A stretch of 64,000 nucleotides of DNA from Aureibacter tunicatorum (GCF_036492635.1 NZ_AP025306.1:186001-250000), one strand, 5' to 3'. Shown: positions 38,334-49,000, counted from the first letter of the stretch. Translations and numbers: made by a program. Notes: a model not told the origin generated them from the letters alone.

Positions 38334-38843
38334 ATGGCAGCTGACACTATAGTTTTATTTGAGAATAAAAATTATAATTTTAATCTTTTAGATAAGCTTA
38401 GTAAACTATCTATTAATGAGAATTATTTGGCAAATTTTAATGTGACAAATTTTAAAGATTTTGGGTGGAAGCGAATCAAGAATAATACAATGTCATATTA
38501 TGATTTTAAAAATAAGATTGATGATTTACTCTTAATTGAAAAGTATGGCGATTATATTATATTAAAGACACCTATATCCTATCTAGGTTTGTCTTGTGAT
38601 AAAAAGTTACAGAAAATCATTACCGATTTGTCAGTTTCATTTTGTAGACTATTTCAAGTTAAAGAGTGTGTTATATCTAATGATTATGATTTGTTTTACA
38701 TTAACCTAAATGCAGAAAATATAAATTGCATTGAATATTCAGGTAGTTTCACTGATGATTTATCTGAATTGGTTATAATTAATGAGAATGAAGTACTATT
38801 CTATAAAAGCTTTTTATTTAAGATTAATGACTTAACATTTTAA
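38334..38843 (+). CDS. orphan soluble protein
   Basis: This 169-residue protein has no signal peptide and no recognised family. It is rich in Asn, Ile, Lys and Phe and reflects the AT-rich DNA around it. It sits alone between non-coding spacers in a patch of orphan genes. It could be an immunity or accessory protein left by a lost toxin locus, but nothing in the sequence proves this. Confidence 0.5.
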   Translation: MAADTIVLFENKNYNFNLLDKLSKLSINENYLANFNVTNFKDFGWKRIKNNTMSYYDFKNKIDDLLLIEKYGDYIILKTPISYLGLSCDKKLQKIITDLSVSFCRLFQVKECVISNDYDLFYINLNAENINCIEYSGSFTDDLSELVIINENEVLFYKSFLFKINDLTF

Positions 38844-39169
38844 ATCCAGAGTAAATTCTTGTTATCTATTTGGATTTATTATGTTCAAAGTAGAACATAT
38901 GATGTGTTTATTTGAACTGTTTAAATTTCTTTAGTACAGCTTGTTCAAGTTTGATGATACTATTGTTTTAAATTATTAATCATAGATATGAACCAGCATT
39001 AAAGCCCATATAATAGATAACATAGAGTCTGATTGATTCTGAATTTTTACCTAGTCAGTCATGTTTTTAATCGCAAAGCCCAAAAAAACTTATCTGCTAG
39101 ATTTGGCTATGTTTCTAGATATGTTGTGATCTATTTGTGCTTTATTGTGGGGGGAATTATATAGTATTG
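38844..39169. other. AT-rich spacer without gene
   Basis: All frames are interrupted by stops, and no clear hairpin or repeat is seen. The coding-like remnant begins after this stretch. Confidence 0.5.
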
Positions 39170-39310
39170 AGCTTTTTTAACACTGCAAAAGGAATCCCAA
39201 TGTATGAAGTGGGTGCTGTAAGCCTAGAAAATAAGATTAGAAATAAAATAAATGATCTTAAAAGAACGACATATGGAAGAAAAGAAATTTCAAATTATCT
39301 ATTGGATTAA
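39170..39310 (+). pseudogene. possible 3' remnant of a larger gene
   Basis: From about 39170 to the TAA at 39308 one frame reads like the tail of a real protein (FFNTAKGIPMYEVGAVSLEN, then KIRNKINDLKRTTYGRKE) but has no body upstream, only stops. The tail resembles C-terminal ends of polymorphic/Rhs-type toxins in tone but I cannot name a family. It overlaps the start of the next lipoprotein gene in another frame. Confidence 0.25.
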
Positions 39311-39770
39311 AGTAATCATAATATCTATGTTGTCTTTAAGCTCCTGTTCAAATAAAAAAATAAAAAAAGTGGTTGACGACTTTTCTAACTATAGCTGTTT
39401 TTTAACACTAAATATTATAGCTCAAAATTCAAATGAATCAGCTACAATTGTTATTAACAATGCAGATTTTTATATACTTTTATCAAATAGCCTAGATATA
39501 AATGATTATAAAAATGAAGTCTATAATTCTATCTGTCATGGAACGAGTATTACCGTTTCAAAAAAACAATTTATAGAGTTAGAACCATATATGTTGAAGG
39601 AGATGCCCATTTGTGAAAAATCTGAAAAAATTTTAGAAACATACTTCAAAAATAGTAGCTCAATTAGTGGGCTTTATAGTGAAAAAAGGCAAGATATTAT
39701 ATATTGTTTATCTAAGGATAAGATTTTCACTTATGTTGATGATGAAACAGGGTTTCTTGTTGTTTATTAA
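39273..39770 (+). CDS. small lipoprotein, function unknown
   Basis: I choose the ATG at 39273 (MEEKKFQIIYWIKVIIISML) over the track-level start at 39252. Either gives a lipoprotein signal ending in LSSC. The mature ~135 residues have no recognised family. The region is AT-rich, and the gene overlaps a probable remnant, which suggests recent rearrangement. Real expression is uncertain. Confidence 0.5.
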   Translation: MEEKKFQIIYWIKVIIISMLSLSSCSNKKIKKVVDDFSNYSCFLTLNIIAQNSNESATIVINNADFYILLSNSLDINDYKNEVYNSICHGTSITVSKKQFIELEPYMLKEMPICEKSEKILETYFKNSSSISGLYSEKRQDIIYCLSKDKIFTYVDDETGFLVVY

Positions 39771-39888
39771 CACACTACCTAGCGTGGTGCATGTGTCGTT
39801 TGTGTTTAATTTATCACAGATGTGTAGTCTGAATTAACTGATAAGAAGCTATGTATGCAAATTCCATCATGATCGAAAATCGGTCGGA

Positions 39889-40253
39889 ATGAATTTTTTT
39901 GACTTTTTTGTTGTATATGAAGATGTTGAATATGCTATGGGATTTTTTAATTCTACTCCGACAACTAGCATTGAAATAGGTAATATTATACAAGGAAAAG
40001 AATTAGTAAACGGGGATAAAAATGGAGGAAAAAAGTTTGTTATGTTTTTAATATCTTTAATCCCTGCAGGGGTAATAATTTTTTCTATACTTATTTAAGT
40101 AAATATAAAAATAATCCTTTCATCATTAAAAATGAATGGCATGTCAAAGTATCAATATTATTTTCTAAAGTAATGATTTTTGTAATGTCTACCCTGCTTT
40201 TAATTTGTTTATTAGTACTATTATTTTGGTCCCTTACTGATGCAAATGTATAA
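39889..40253 (+). pseudogene. small two-helix membrane protein gene broken by a frameshift
   Basis: The first frame runs from the ATG at 39889 to a stop at 40098 and ends in a hydrophobic helix (MFLISLIPAGVIIFSILI). The next frame continues with good coding character from 40092 (YLSKYKNNPFIIKNEW, then a second helix MSTLLLICLLVLLFWSL) to the stop at 40251. Restoring one T in the run at 40091-40096 joins them into one ~121-residue protein. This is a recent mutation or a sequencing error. The family is unknown. Confidence 0.6.
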
Positions 40254-40414
40254 TTTTTTTAATATATAAAGATTAATTAGAGTTGACTTCAAAACTAGTG
40301 AAGATTTGCAGCCTGGTTTAGCAGAAGTGAAGCTATAAAACACCTTATTATTTGATGTTTTTTGTTTGATCTTATAACTTTAATGTTAAGTATTTAATTT
40401 TTAACTATATATAG

Positions 40415-40825
40415 ATGATTGAAGAAAAGTTAGCAGTAATAGTTGAACAATTTGATTCATTTGCTGACGCAGTGTTAGTCAATTTAATATTTGATAATAA
40501 TTACAAAGATTATCCCGTAGAAAAAGATAATATTCGATTGAAATTCAGATGTTTAATTAAATCTAATAATTACAAATATGGAGTGGTGGAGCTTAACTTC
40601 CAAGAAGTTGTTTTTTTTAAATTTGTACAAGAGTTTCCTGATTCTACATGTGTAGTTGATAAAGCACTAATAAATCATTGTAAAGGTGAAATAACTTTTG
40701 ACTTTTTTCCATCTCTATCAAGCGAAAGAGTGTTGATTGAGAATGATGATTCTTGCTTTAAGATAAAATGCAGAAATATTGATTATTCTGTAATTAAATT
40801 TGAGGTTAATGAGCTTGGTTATTAA
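40415..40825 (+). CDS. orphan soluble protein
   Basis: This 136-residue acidic protein has no signal or membrane segment and a beta-rich look (IRLKFRCLIKSNNYKYGVVELNF). Small acidic beta-rich proteins without relatives are typical of immunity proteins, but no toxin neighbour is visible, so this remains open. Confidence 0.5.
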   Translation: MIEEKLAVIVEQFDSFADAVLVNLIFDNNYKDYPVEKDNIRLKFRCLIKSNNYKYGVVELNFQEVVFFKFVQEFPDSTCVVDKALINHCKGEITFDFFPSLSSERVLIENDDSCFKIKCRNIDYSVIKFEVNELGY

Positions 40826-40999
40826 TAGACTTTATGTGATTTTTTGAATAGAAAATACTAGTTAGTAATTTCTTATTTTCTGCTGGTTCTGCAAATCAAT
40901 ATTCATTTTATATCCCACGCGCCAAAAAGCTCATAATCTTCTCTTTCAAGTTAATTTTGAATTTATTACCTTGAGATGTATGAAAATGTGTTTGGCGAT

Positions 41000-41533
41000 A
41001 TGAGAATTTTAAAATCATTAATATTTATACTTCTGATGACTATTTCAACTCAATCTTTTTCAGATATTATTGAGCAAGAAACTTTTGCGAGCCGATGGCT
41101 AAGGACTAAGAATTATACCATAGAAGTGGCCAAGGCTATGCCTGAGGACAAATATGCATATCGACCAGTCGAAAAGGTCATGAGCTTTGATGAGGAGCTA
41201 AAGCATATGATGGAAAATTTTGGAAAGCTGAGCAATTTCATGGGCGAGAATGAAGGGCAAGAGATTTTGGATCAACTGGTCGATTGGGAAAGCAAGGATA
41301 AGACGGAGAAGTTGAAAATCGTCGCTGACTGCTTCGACAAGGTTGGAGCCAAATGGACCAAATATTCGGAAGATGAATTGAATGCCATTGTGCCGTTTTT
41401 TAAAAAGGAGATAAAAATGACGCGTCAGGGTATATTCGAACTGATGAATGACCATATCGCTCATCACCGCGGCAGGTTGACTTTGATGCTGTCCATGAAT
41501 GAAATTCAGTCGCCGAACTATGTAGGTTGGTGA
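41000..41533 (+). CDS. exported DinB-family protein
   Basis: I choose the ATG at 41000, which begins a signal peptide (MRILKSLIFILLMTISTQSFS), over that at 40976. The ~157-residue mature chain is the four-helix DinB bundle. Its late motif ELMNDHIAHHRGRLTLML, followed by SPNYVGW, carries the metal-binding histidines. DinB-fold enzymes are metal-dependent thiol or hydrolytic transferases; exported versions are frequent in Bacteroidota and unassigned. A bidirectional terminator follows. Confidence 0.82.
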   Translation: MRILKSLIFILLMTISTQSFSDIIEQETFASRWLRTKNYTIEVAKAMPEDKYAYRPVEKVMSFDEELKHMMENFGKLSNFMGENEGQEILDQLVDWESKDKTEKLKIVADCFDKVGAKWTKYSEDELNAIVPFFKKEIKMTRQGIFELMNDHIAHHRGRLTLMLSMNEIQSPNYVGW

Positions 41534-41542
41534 AATATATTG

Positions 41543-41575
41543 CCTTGATCCACTAAGAGCTCTAGTTGATCAAGG
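41543..41575. terminator. bidirectional terminator between dinB-like and LytTR genes
   Basis: CCTTGATC (41543-41550) pairs with GATCAAGG (41568-41575) around an inner ACTA/TAGT and a palindromic AGAGCTCT, with one mismatch in the stem. It overlaps the stop codon of the response regulator gene. Confidence 0.8.
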
Positions 41576-42260
41576 TATTTTCTATTTGCGTTTTGTAGTT
41601 ATCTCCTATAGGTATTTCGATATCATTGATTTCGATATCATGTTTGGTAAATGCGGTGATTTTCTCTTGATTGATGATATAAGATCGATGTATTCTAAGA
41701 AAGCGTTGATCAATTTTCTTCTCAAACGAAGAAATGCTGTATTTGACCAAATGCTCTTTTTGAAGAGTTTTGATTTTAATATAATTCTTTAAGCTTTCGA
41801 TGTACAGGATTTCACCGAAGTTGACTTTGACTTTCTTACGGTCTTCGTTGACAAAGATATAGTCTTTTTCGCTCTCTTCATTTTCACTTTCTGATACGGA
41901 TAAGCTTGGCTGGGAAGCCAGAAATTTTTCTATTGATTTTAGAAATCGAGGAAAGGTAATGGGCTTTAATAAATAATCTATCGCTCCGACTTCGAAGCCT
42001 TCTACGGCATAGTCCCTGTAAGCTGTCGTAAAAATAACTTTAGGTTGATGCATGAGATTGTGATAAAAATCCACTCCGTTGAGCACAGGCATTTCAATAT
42101 CCAAGAAGATCAAGTCAATTTCATTTTCTGCTAATACTTTTCTAGCTTCAATGGCGCTTCTGCAGGATGCTACCAATTTGATTTCCTCAATATTTTCCAA
42201 ATGGCTTTCTATCAACTGACGCGCGAGCGTTTCATCATCGATGATTATGCATTTATACAT
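41562..42260 (-). CDS. LytTR-type response regulator
   Basis: This 232-residue protein has a receiver domain (acidic pocket IIIDDE, phosphoacceptor D54 in LIFLDIEMP, conserved Lys in LLKPI). It is followed by a LytTR DNA-binding domain (VNEDRKKVKVNFGEILYIES, then LRIHRSYIINQEKI). It is the output of the kinase encoded just upstream, separated by a single base. LytTR regulators bind direct repeats with about one-turn spacing. Targets are unknown; the DUF5916 gene on the other side is a candidate only by proximity. Confidence 0.93.
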   Translation of the reverse strand: MYKCIIIDDETLARQLIESHLENIEEIKLVASCRSAIEARKVLAENEIDLIFLDIEMPVLNGVDFYHNLMHQPKVIFTTAYRDYAVEGFEVGAIDYLLKPITFPRFLKSIEKFLASQPSLSVSESENEESEKDYIFVNEDRKKVKVNFGEILYIESLKNYIKIKTLQKEHLVKYSISSFEKKIDQRFLRIHRSYIINQEKITAFTKHDIEINDIEIPIGDNYKTQIENTLIN

Positions 42261-42261
42261 G

Positions 42262-43404
42262 TTAGTGTTTTTTGAGGCTTAAGTTTACGATGAAATTTTC
42301 GTTTTGATCATTGATTTCCAATGAGTAATTATCATTATATAAGAGGTCAAGTTGCTTTTTTACGTTTTTAAGGCCAATATTTTTTTTCTTGGAGGCAGAG
42401 ATATCGTTTTTTGGTTTTGAATTAGAAATTTTAAATATAATATTTTTTTCATCTGATTCAATCAAAATATCTACCGTGGCAAGCTCTAGTTCTTGGCTGA
42501 CTCCATGCTTGAAAGCATTTTCTATAAAGGTTAATAATATCAGCGGCGCAATTTTAACGGGATTGACAACTTTGTTTTCAAATGAAATATCGACACGGCC
42601 TTCATATCTGACTTGCTCCAAGGCCAGGTAATCCTCGATCATCTTTGTCTCTTTTGATAGCTCAACAAATTTGTCATCGTAGCCATAAAGCAAATAATCC
42701 AAGATATTTGACAGGTGTTCTATGACTTTTGGCGCTCTGTCGGATTTGGCGACAGTCAGCATGTAGAGATTATTAAGCGTATTGAACAAAAAGTGAGGAT
42801 TGAGTTGATGCTTGAGCGCTGAAAGCTCGTTTGTTTTCTTTTGCTCATTCATGGTCGTCATTTTTAATTGTTTGTCGTAAAATGTAAGCGCGACAAGAAA
42901 GAGCAGTGGTTGCAGATAATGCAAAGGCATGCTGGAAAGGATGCTTTTCGGATAGAAAAGCCTTTCTAAATAGCTCAAATGGCCATTTTGGCTTAAAAAC
43001 GATTCATAGCAGGCAGGAGAGGAAGGTTCTAAATAAAATATACGAGCGGTGACATACATCGCATTGATAATAAAAAGCAATACTATCGACATCAAGATGA
43101 ATTTACTTAGCTTTTGATGCTTTTTAAACCTCGGAATGATAATGTAGAGAATGCTGTACCCCAATATTATCTCCAAGCTGACATGAATCAGATAGGTAGT
43201 ATACAATACTTGGGAATTGTCAAATTGCGAACTTGAAGAAGTCACATAGAGCATATAGACCAATATCCAAAAGATAATATGCTTATAGACGGTTTTTATT
43301 CCTGCTAGCTTATAGAGGAACTCATTGATTGCGCTTTCTTTCAAAGTGTATGTTTTGTTGTAGTTTGATTTTAAATTTAAATACTTTTCGATGCAAATAA
43401 ACAT
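42262..43404 (-). CDS. LytS-like sensor histidine kinase
   Basis: The protein has 380 residues with four membrane segments (about 43-58, 68-92, 102-124 and 160-176). The His_kinase domain (PF06580) has phosphoacceptor H204 in QLNPHFLFNTLNNLY, and the HATPase follows with the N box in LLTFIENAFKHGVS and a G-x-KNVKKQLDLLY end. This is the standard Bacteroidota partner of LytTR regulators. There is no recognised extracellular sensor domain, so the signal is probably membrane-linked. Confidence 0.92.
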   Translation of the reverse strand: MFICIEKYLNLKSNYNKTYTLKESAINEFLYKLAGIKTVYKHIIFWILVYMLYVTSSSSQFDNSQVLYTTYLIHVSLEIILGYSILYIIIPRFKKHQKLSKFILMSIVLLFIINAMYVTARIFYLEPSSPACYESFLSQNGHLSYLERLFYPKSILSSMPLHYLQPLLFLVALTFYDKQLKMTTMNEQKKTNELSALKHQLNPHFLFNTLNNLYMLTVAKSDRAPKVIEHLSNILDYLLYGYDDKFVELSKETKMIEDYLALEQVRYEGRVDISFENKVVNPVKIAPLILLTFIENAFKHGVSQELELATVDILIESDEKNIIFKISNSKPKNDISASKKKNIGLKNVKKQLDLLYNDNYSLEINDQNENFIVNLSLKKH

Positions 43405-43573
43405 TAAGGTGACGAAAGATTCATTTTAGTATACAAAAAGCTTTTTTGAGATTATTTATGGATATTTTATTATTTATATCCATGTTTTGACCATATGTCC
43501 TCATTATAATAATAGCATCTCATTTCAATATAGATTGGGTGAAAATGAATTTTGAGATGAAAACTATAATGTA

Positions 43574-45781
43574 ATGATGCATACTCTATTTGCTCTAATT
43601 AAAAAAGCAACGTTTGTTATTCTATTAAGCTTTTATGCTACTGTATCCTTGGCTCAAGAAAATAAAAGCATATTCAAGTATGAAAGCGATATTGCTATGG
43701 ATGGCAGGCTTGATGAGCCTGTGTGGCAGAAGGCTGAAGTGCTAACGGATTTTCATAATTTTTTTCCTAATGATGAAGGTCTTGCGGATGAAAAAACAGA
43801 AGTAAGAATATTCCATGACGGCAAGCACCTTTATATCGGAGCTGTGTACCATGATAATTCCAGCGAACAAAAGTTAAGCACCTTGAAGCGAGATGTTCAC
43901 TTCAATACTATTGTCAGAAGCGATGCATTTGGAATCGTAATTGACCCTTTCAATAAACAAAACACTGGATATTATTTAGCACTAAATTCCGGGAATGCTC
44001 AACTTGATGCACTTATAGATGTGAATGGAGAGGGCTATGGAATGAATGAGAGTTGGAATAATGTGTGGTATTCAGAGACATATTCTGATGGCAATAAGAA
44101 GTATTTTGAGCTTAAAATACCTTTTTCTTCCATCAATTATGATGTAAATAATCAGGAGTGGGGCTTTCAGTTTTTTGTCCGGGATTTTAAAATCAACAAG
44201 TGGATGACTTATACAGACACGCCTCGAAATAATTTACAGTTTGACTTGAGGTACACGGAAACTTTCAAAGTGCATGATATACCGACATCGAACTCTTCCC
44301 GCTTGGTGCTGACTCCTTCTGTAAGCTACAATCACTTGAATGATTTGTCAGAAAGTTCAAAGAAATCTAATATTACACCGAGCTTGGATCTGCAATATAA
44401 TCTAACATCTTCTCTTAAATTAGACGCTACTATAAATCCTGATTTTTCTCAAGTGGATGTGGATCAACAAGTGATTAATGTGACTCGTTTTCCCGTCAAT
44501 TTTCCAGAACGACGTAATTTCTTTTTAGAGAATAGCGATTTGTTTAATAATTTGGGAGCGGAAGGAATCAACCCTTTTTATTCAAGAATTATAGGCTCTG
44601 ATGCGGATATGACTTTTGGACTTAAACTATCCGGCAATGCAAGCCCGACGACTAGAATTGGTGTTTTGAACGCGCAAACAGAAAAAAACAAAGAGACGGG
44701 TTTCTCCCAGAATTATGCTGTGTTGGTTGCCAATCAAAAGTTGTCGAAAGAGTTTGCCTTTACGGGCTATATGGTCAGTAGACAAGAAGTTCAAAAGCTT
44801 CAATTTGGAGAGGATTATAACAGAGTGTTGGGCTTGAATCTAAATTATATCTCAGAAAACAATAAATGGTCGGGTGTGGCTAATTATGGTAAGAGTTATA
44901 ATCATGACTTATCTGGTGACAATGATTTTATAAATTTAGAAGCGACATACAATACTAGAGAGACATTTATAAGCGGAGCTGTTAGTTCTATAGCTGAAAA
45001 CTATATAACGGATGTGGGCTTTACACCTCGTCTTTATAATTATGACGCAGTCATGGATACAACTATTAGAAAAGGAAGTGTCAATACATATTTTAACCTC
45101 CAAAAAAATGCCTATCCGAAAAAGTCCAAGACATTGGATAGATATAGATACCTTTTTTACAGCAATGATGCTTTTTGGAGTCACGATGGCAGATTGACGG
45201 AAATGACGAATAAAGTGGGAAATACGATTTGGTTTAAAAGGAATATGTCAGCCTTGTATTTTTACATTAGTCATTATTACAATGACCTTCCGTATCACTT
45301 TGATATATTGAATAATGACAGACCTATAGCTCCGGGAATATATAATAATCTGGAATTACAACTGGGCTATAATAATCGAATGACTAATAAGAATTTTTAT
45401 TATGGGTTTTTGCTTTATAATGGAGGGTATTTTAATGGAACTAAGGTAGGGGTAGAATCAGAGATAGGTTATAGACGATTGCCATTAATTCACCTAAATG
45501 CAAAGCATATAATGAATAGAATTGATTTGAATGAATTAGGAAGCAGTACTTTTCATTTATTTCAGTTTAGTGGTGAATTATTTATTACAAATCGATTGAA
45601 CTGGACTACATATGCTCAATATAATACGCAAATCGATAATGTAAATATTAACAGTAGAATCCAATGGGAGTATAGGCCATTGTCATATGTTTACCTGGTT
45701 GTAACTGACAATTATAATGAACAAATGAGGCGAAAAAATTGGGGAGTGGCTTTAAAAATCAACTATCGATTGACGATCTAA
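43574..45781 (+). CDS. DUF5916 outer-membrane protein with CBM9-like N-terminal domain
   Basis: The protein has 735 residues with a signal peptide (cleaved after LAQ, residue 28). Residues about 35-215 are a CBM9-like beta-sandwich (IAMDGRLDEPVWQKAEVL, ALNSGNAQLDALIDVNG). The rest is the DUF5916 barrel (PERRNFFLENSDLFNNLGAE, FYSRIIGSDADMTFGLKLSG, a C-terminal GVALKINYRLTI). DUF5916 proteins are predicted surface carbohydrate or peptide-handling barrels. It stands alone and ends at a strong terminator. Confidence 0.88.
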   Translation: MMHTLFALIKKATFVILLSFYATVSLAQENKSIFKYESDIAMDGRLDEPVWQKAEVLTDFHNFFPNDEGLADEKTEVRIFHDGKHLYIGAVYHDNSSEQKLSTLKRDVHFNTIVRSDAFGIVIDPFNKQNTGYYLALNSGNAQLDALIDVNGEGYGMNESWNNVWYSETYSDGNKKYFELKIPFSSINYDVNNQEWGFQFFVRDFKINKWMTYTDTPRNNLQFDLRYTETFKVHDIPTSNSSRLVLTPSVSYNHLNDLSESSKKSNITPSLDLQYNLTSSLKLDATINPDFSQVDVDQQVINVTRFPVNFPERRNFFLENSDLFNNLGAEGINPFYSRIIGSDADMTFGLKLSGNASPTTRIGVLNAQTEKNKETGFSQNYAVLVANQKLSKEFAFTGYMVSRQEVQKLQFGEDYNRVLGLNLNYISENNKWSGVANYGKSYNHDLSGDNDFINLEATYNTRETFISGAVSSIAENYITDVGFTPRLYNYDAVMDTTIRKGSVNTYFNLQKNAYPKKSKTLDRYRYLFYSNDAFWSHDGRLTEMTNKVGNTIWFKRNMSALYFYISHYYNDLPYHFDILNNDRPIAPGIYNNLELQLGYNNRMTNKNFYYGFLLYNGGYFNGTKVGVESEIGYRRLPLIHLNAKHIMNRIDLNELGSSTFHLFQFSGELFITNRLNWTTYAQYNTQIDNVNINSRIQWEYRPLSYVYLVVTDNYNEQMRRKNWGVALKINYRLTI

Positions 45782-45848
45782 TAATCGATAGTATAAAGTT
45801 AAAGAGTTATGCGTATTTAACGTGTGAATAAAGCTTCTAAAGAGAAAA

Positions 45849-45879
45849 AAGAAGGCTGTCTTTTGTAGACAGTCTTCTT
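45849..45879 (+). terminator. rho-independent-type terminator of the DUF5916 gene
   Basis: 13-bp arms AAGAAGGCTGTCT and AGACAGTCTTCTT (one mismatch) surround a 5-base T-rich loop. The tail is only partly T-rich. Confidence 0.75.
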
Positions 45880-45886
45880 GAGTTAT

Positions 45887-46039
45887 TTAAGTACCTAACC
45901 AAAATTATTTTCATATTTCTATTTTCAGAGATATTTGATATAACATCCCTCTGTGTCTCCCTTCAAAGGGAGATTTCGCTATTTTCAAGCTTGAATTTTA
46001 TACTTAAAAATAGGAAATTTATTTTGAACGACTACTTAA
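45887..46039. repeat. dispersed ~150-bp repeat, copy 3
   Basis: This is the best-preserved copy. It starts TTAAGTACCTAACCAAAAT and ends GACTACTTAA, so its ends form a short inverted repeat (TTAAGTA / TACTTAA). The internal palindrome CTCCCTTCAAAGGGAG and the GATTTCGCTATTTT and ATAGGAAATTTATTTTGA blocks match copies 1 and 2. It lies between two convergent genes. Confidence 0.75.
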
Positions 46040-46042
46040 GCA

Positions 46043-49000
46043 TTACTTTTTGAGTAATTTGAACGTTTTGGAATTTTGGCCTATATCGATTTTGACAAAA
46101 TAAATACCTGTTTGAAGCGCTTGGTTGTCGCTTCCTTTTCCATTCCATATTAAATGAATTCTACCTTGAGCGCTTGCGTCTATGGAGAAGTCTTTAACAG
46201 GCTTTCCTAGCAAGTCGCTGATTGAAACAGAGGCTTTTGCGAATTCTTCTTTTTGGAAAATGATATTGACTTCATCTTCAATGATTGTAGGGTACACTTG
46301 CGTGACAATATGCTTGTCTTCATCAAATTCCAACATCAATGGCGACATTGTTGAGCCGATGTGTTGGTTTGATTGCCAAGCGATTTGATTGGATGCTTGG
46401 GCAATCTCTCCATTCGCATCAATAAGTCTGAATGAAATCTGATCATTCTCATTAGCAAACATATTGACAAAGAACAAGGTGCTTTCCAAGCCATTGACTT
46501 TCTGCGCTTCAGCGTACCCAATGCATCTATCGCCTATGAAAGCGCCTAATATAGACTCTTCGTCAAGACTGGCTTCATCCGTTGAAATGATAGCGGTCAT
46601 CGAATATTCAGCATCATTAGGCTCAATGGACCAGACAGAAGAAGCTCTTGAGCTTTCTTTTTTTCTTGTGGAAACTCCTTCGAACATGCCCGTTTGAGGA
46701 TAAATTAACTGAGCGTTTCCATTGGCTGAATAAAGCATATAACCTTCGCCTGTTCGCATATAGTCAAGATTCCCTATCCAGCCATATTGATCATAGTATA
46801 CGCTGAATGCATGTCTGCTTTTGACAATATCACCATTCTCAGGAGAAAGGCTTGCCAAGGCATCTGATACCATCATATCCTTGCGAGGCAGGTATCCGAT
46901 TGTATTCCAGCCTTGGTGTATGTCCAACGGATTTTCAGAAGGATCAACAATTTCTCCTTGATAAGAGAAAGAAGCAGGAGCTGACATTTTAATGAAATAA
47001 CTTTCATATACATTCACAGTATCCAAGGTTCCAACCAAATCGGATTGCAGTGCCGAATATTGGGAGAATATGGCATTGTCGACATCTTTGATTTGCAGCA
47101 TTTTGGATTTTAGGTCGCTAGCGAAGAAATCATTAATATCCGGTTGATCAGGACTTAGTCCAAAAGACACCCAGTTCCAGCCTTCTTTAAGTTGATAATG
47201 TTGTTCGTAAAGGTCTCTCGCTTCAAACTCTATCGGCGCAGGAACTGAGCCTCTCGTGCTGTTGGATTCGAATGCATGGTTGGTAGGCGAAAGTTGACTG
47301 CGAATTTGTCCATGGCTGGCATCCCACATTTTGAATTCAATAGCATCAGTTTCGCTAGTGTGACCATACACGGTCATGAAAGCGATATAAAGATCTCTGC
47401 TTGGCACGTATTCCAATTGAGCAACACCTCTCGTTTCACCGTTTATGAAAGCGGCAACCATGTCATTTTCATCTCTTGAGATAATTCCGGCGACTTTTAG
47501 CCTGCCGATATATTGCATGGATACTTCAAAACTGTCGGCTGCAACCTTCCACTCTGGAGCAGGCTTGGAAACATTCACACTTAAGTCGAATTTTTCTTTG
47601 TAACCTTGGTCTCCTGTTAAAATCAACTCTTGAGCATAATTTCCGACAGGCAAGCCTTCGGTTACTTCGAAACGAATAGAAACTTGCGATTGCGGATCAA
47701 TATTTCCAGCTTCTATGTTTGCGTATAGCCAATGAGGCATGTTTTCAATTTGAAACTGTTCGATTTTTCCGGATTTGTTAATCACAGTGTTCTCAAAACT
47801 TATTTCTTCTCCGAATGGAATATTAAGCTCTAGCTTCTCATTCGACCATGCAAGTCCATTTTGATCGAAGTAAGCAGTCCAAGTTTTAGCGCTATTCATT
47901 GTATTGCCATAAAGGTCTTCGATTTTATCCACGCCGATTTCCAATATCTGCCCTTCCACAAGCGAAGGATCTATCGCCAGGTCAAAGACAATTTCTCTTT
48001 CGTTGGCTACATAAGTGAAAGGAATGTCGATGATTTTATTGGTAGGATTCACCACTGGTACTTCGGCAGTGAAGTGATCGGCTTGAGGACTAATGGTAAA
48101 GCCATGAGTTTGACCATTGGCAATGCTTTCTTGAGATTTGGTAATGCTTACAAGGCCCATAGACTCTCTGTACGATTCGAAAGTGAAATTCCTAAGCAAT
48201 CCAGCTTCATCACCGTCCAATGCCTGCCTCATATAGCGTCTGATCTGCGTAAGGTTTCGTTTTACATTCCAAATACGCACTTCATCGATGACACCCTCAA
48301 ATGCTTGATCAGTCTCTATCAATGTTCCATTTTGCCAATATCTGCTGCCCAAAAATATTTTAGCGCTGGCAAAACCTCCGAAATCATCTTGTTGGGCGAT
48401 GACCATTTCGCCATCCATGTAAACTTGCACTCCTTCCAATTCGCTTTTGGTCATGGCGAAGTGGTGCCATACTTGATCATGGTAGACTTTTGCAGAGGTC
48501 ATTTCGATGCCTCTGTTGCTTACTACCAGTTTTCCTTCCTCATTCAAGCTAACATTCCATGATTCTGTATTGTAATCATCTGCCGTTCCTTTGCCATTTG
48601 AGAAAATAGTTTGGTTGACTGAGGATTGATTAGCTTTGAACCAGAATTCGATCGTTAGGTCTTGTGTGGAACTGAATGCTAAACCATCCATGTAAAGCGA
48701 GTCTATGGATGCTAGATCGTATGCAAATCCAGTATGCGCTAGGCTCCATGCCGCATTCATTTCCGCATGGCGGTTTTTAGCTTTGTCGGTTACAATTCCA
48801 TCTTCCAGAATATCCATAGGCCAATACCCTTGAAGATTTTGCTCGCTGCCTGAAAGCGTGTAGAATTTTTGCTCTGCCAAATCAGCTCCTGTTTTTACCT
48901 CTGTCCAGATTCTCAGTTCATGAAGCTTTCCTTTGAATGGATTTTTGGCTTCATATGATTTTTCACCCATGAGCAAAGGTCCTTCGGCTTTGAATTCTTC

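Noticed and set aside
47861-48562. Plus-strand open frame of 233 codons opposite the adhesin
   Set aside because: It is the antisense shadow of the adhesin gene and has no signal, start site or protein-like composition.
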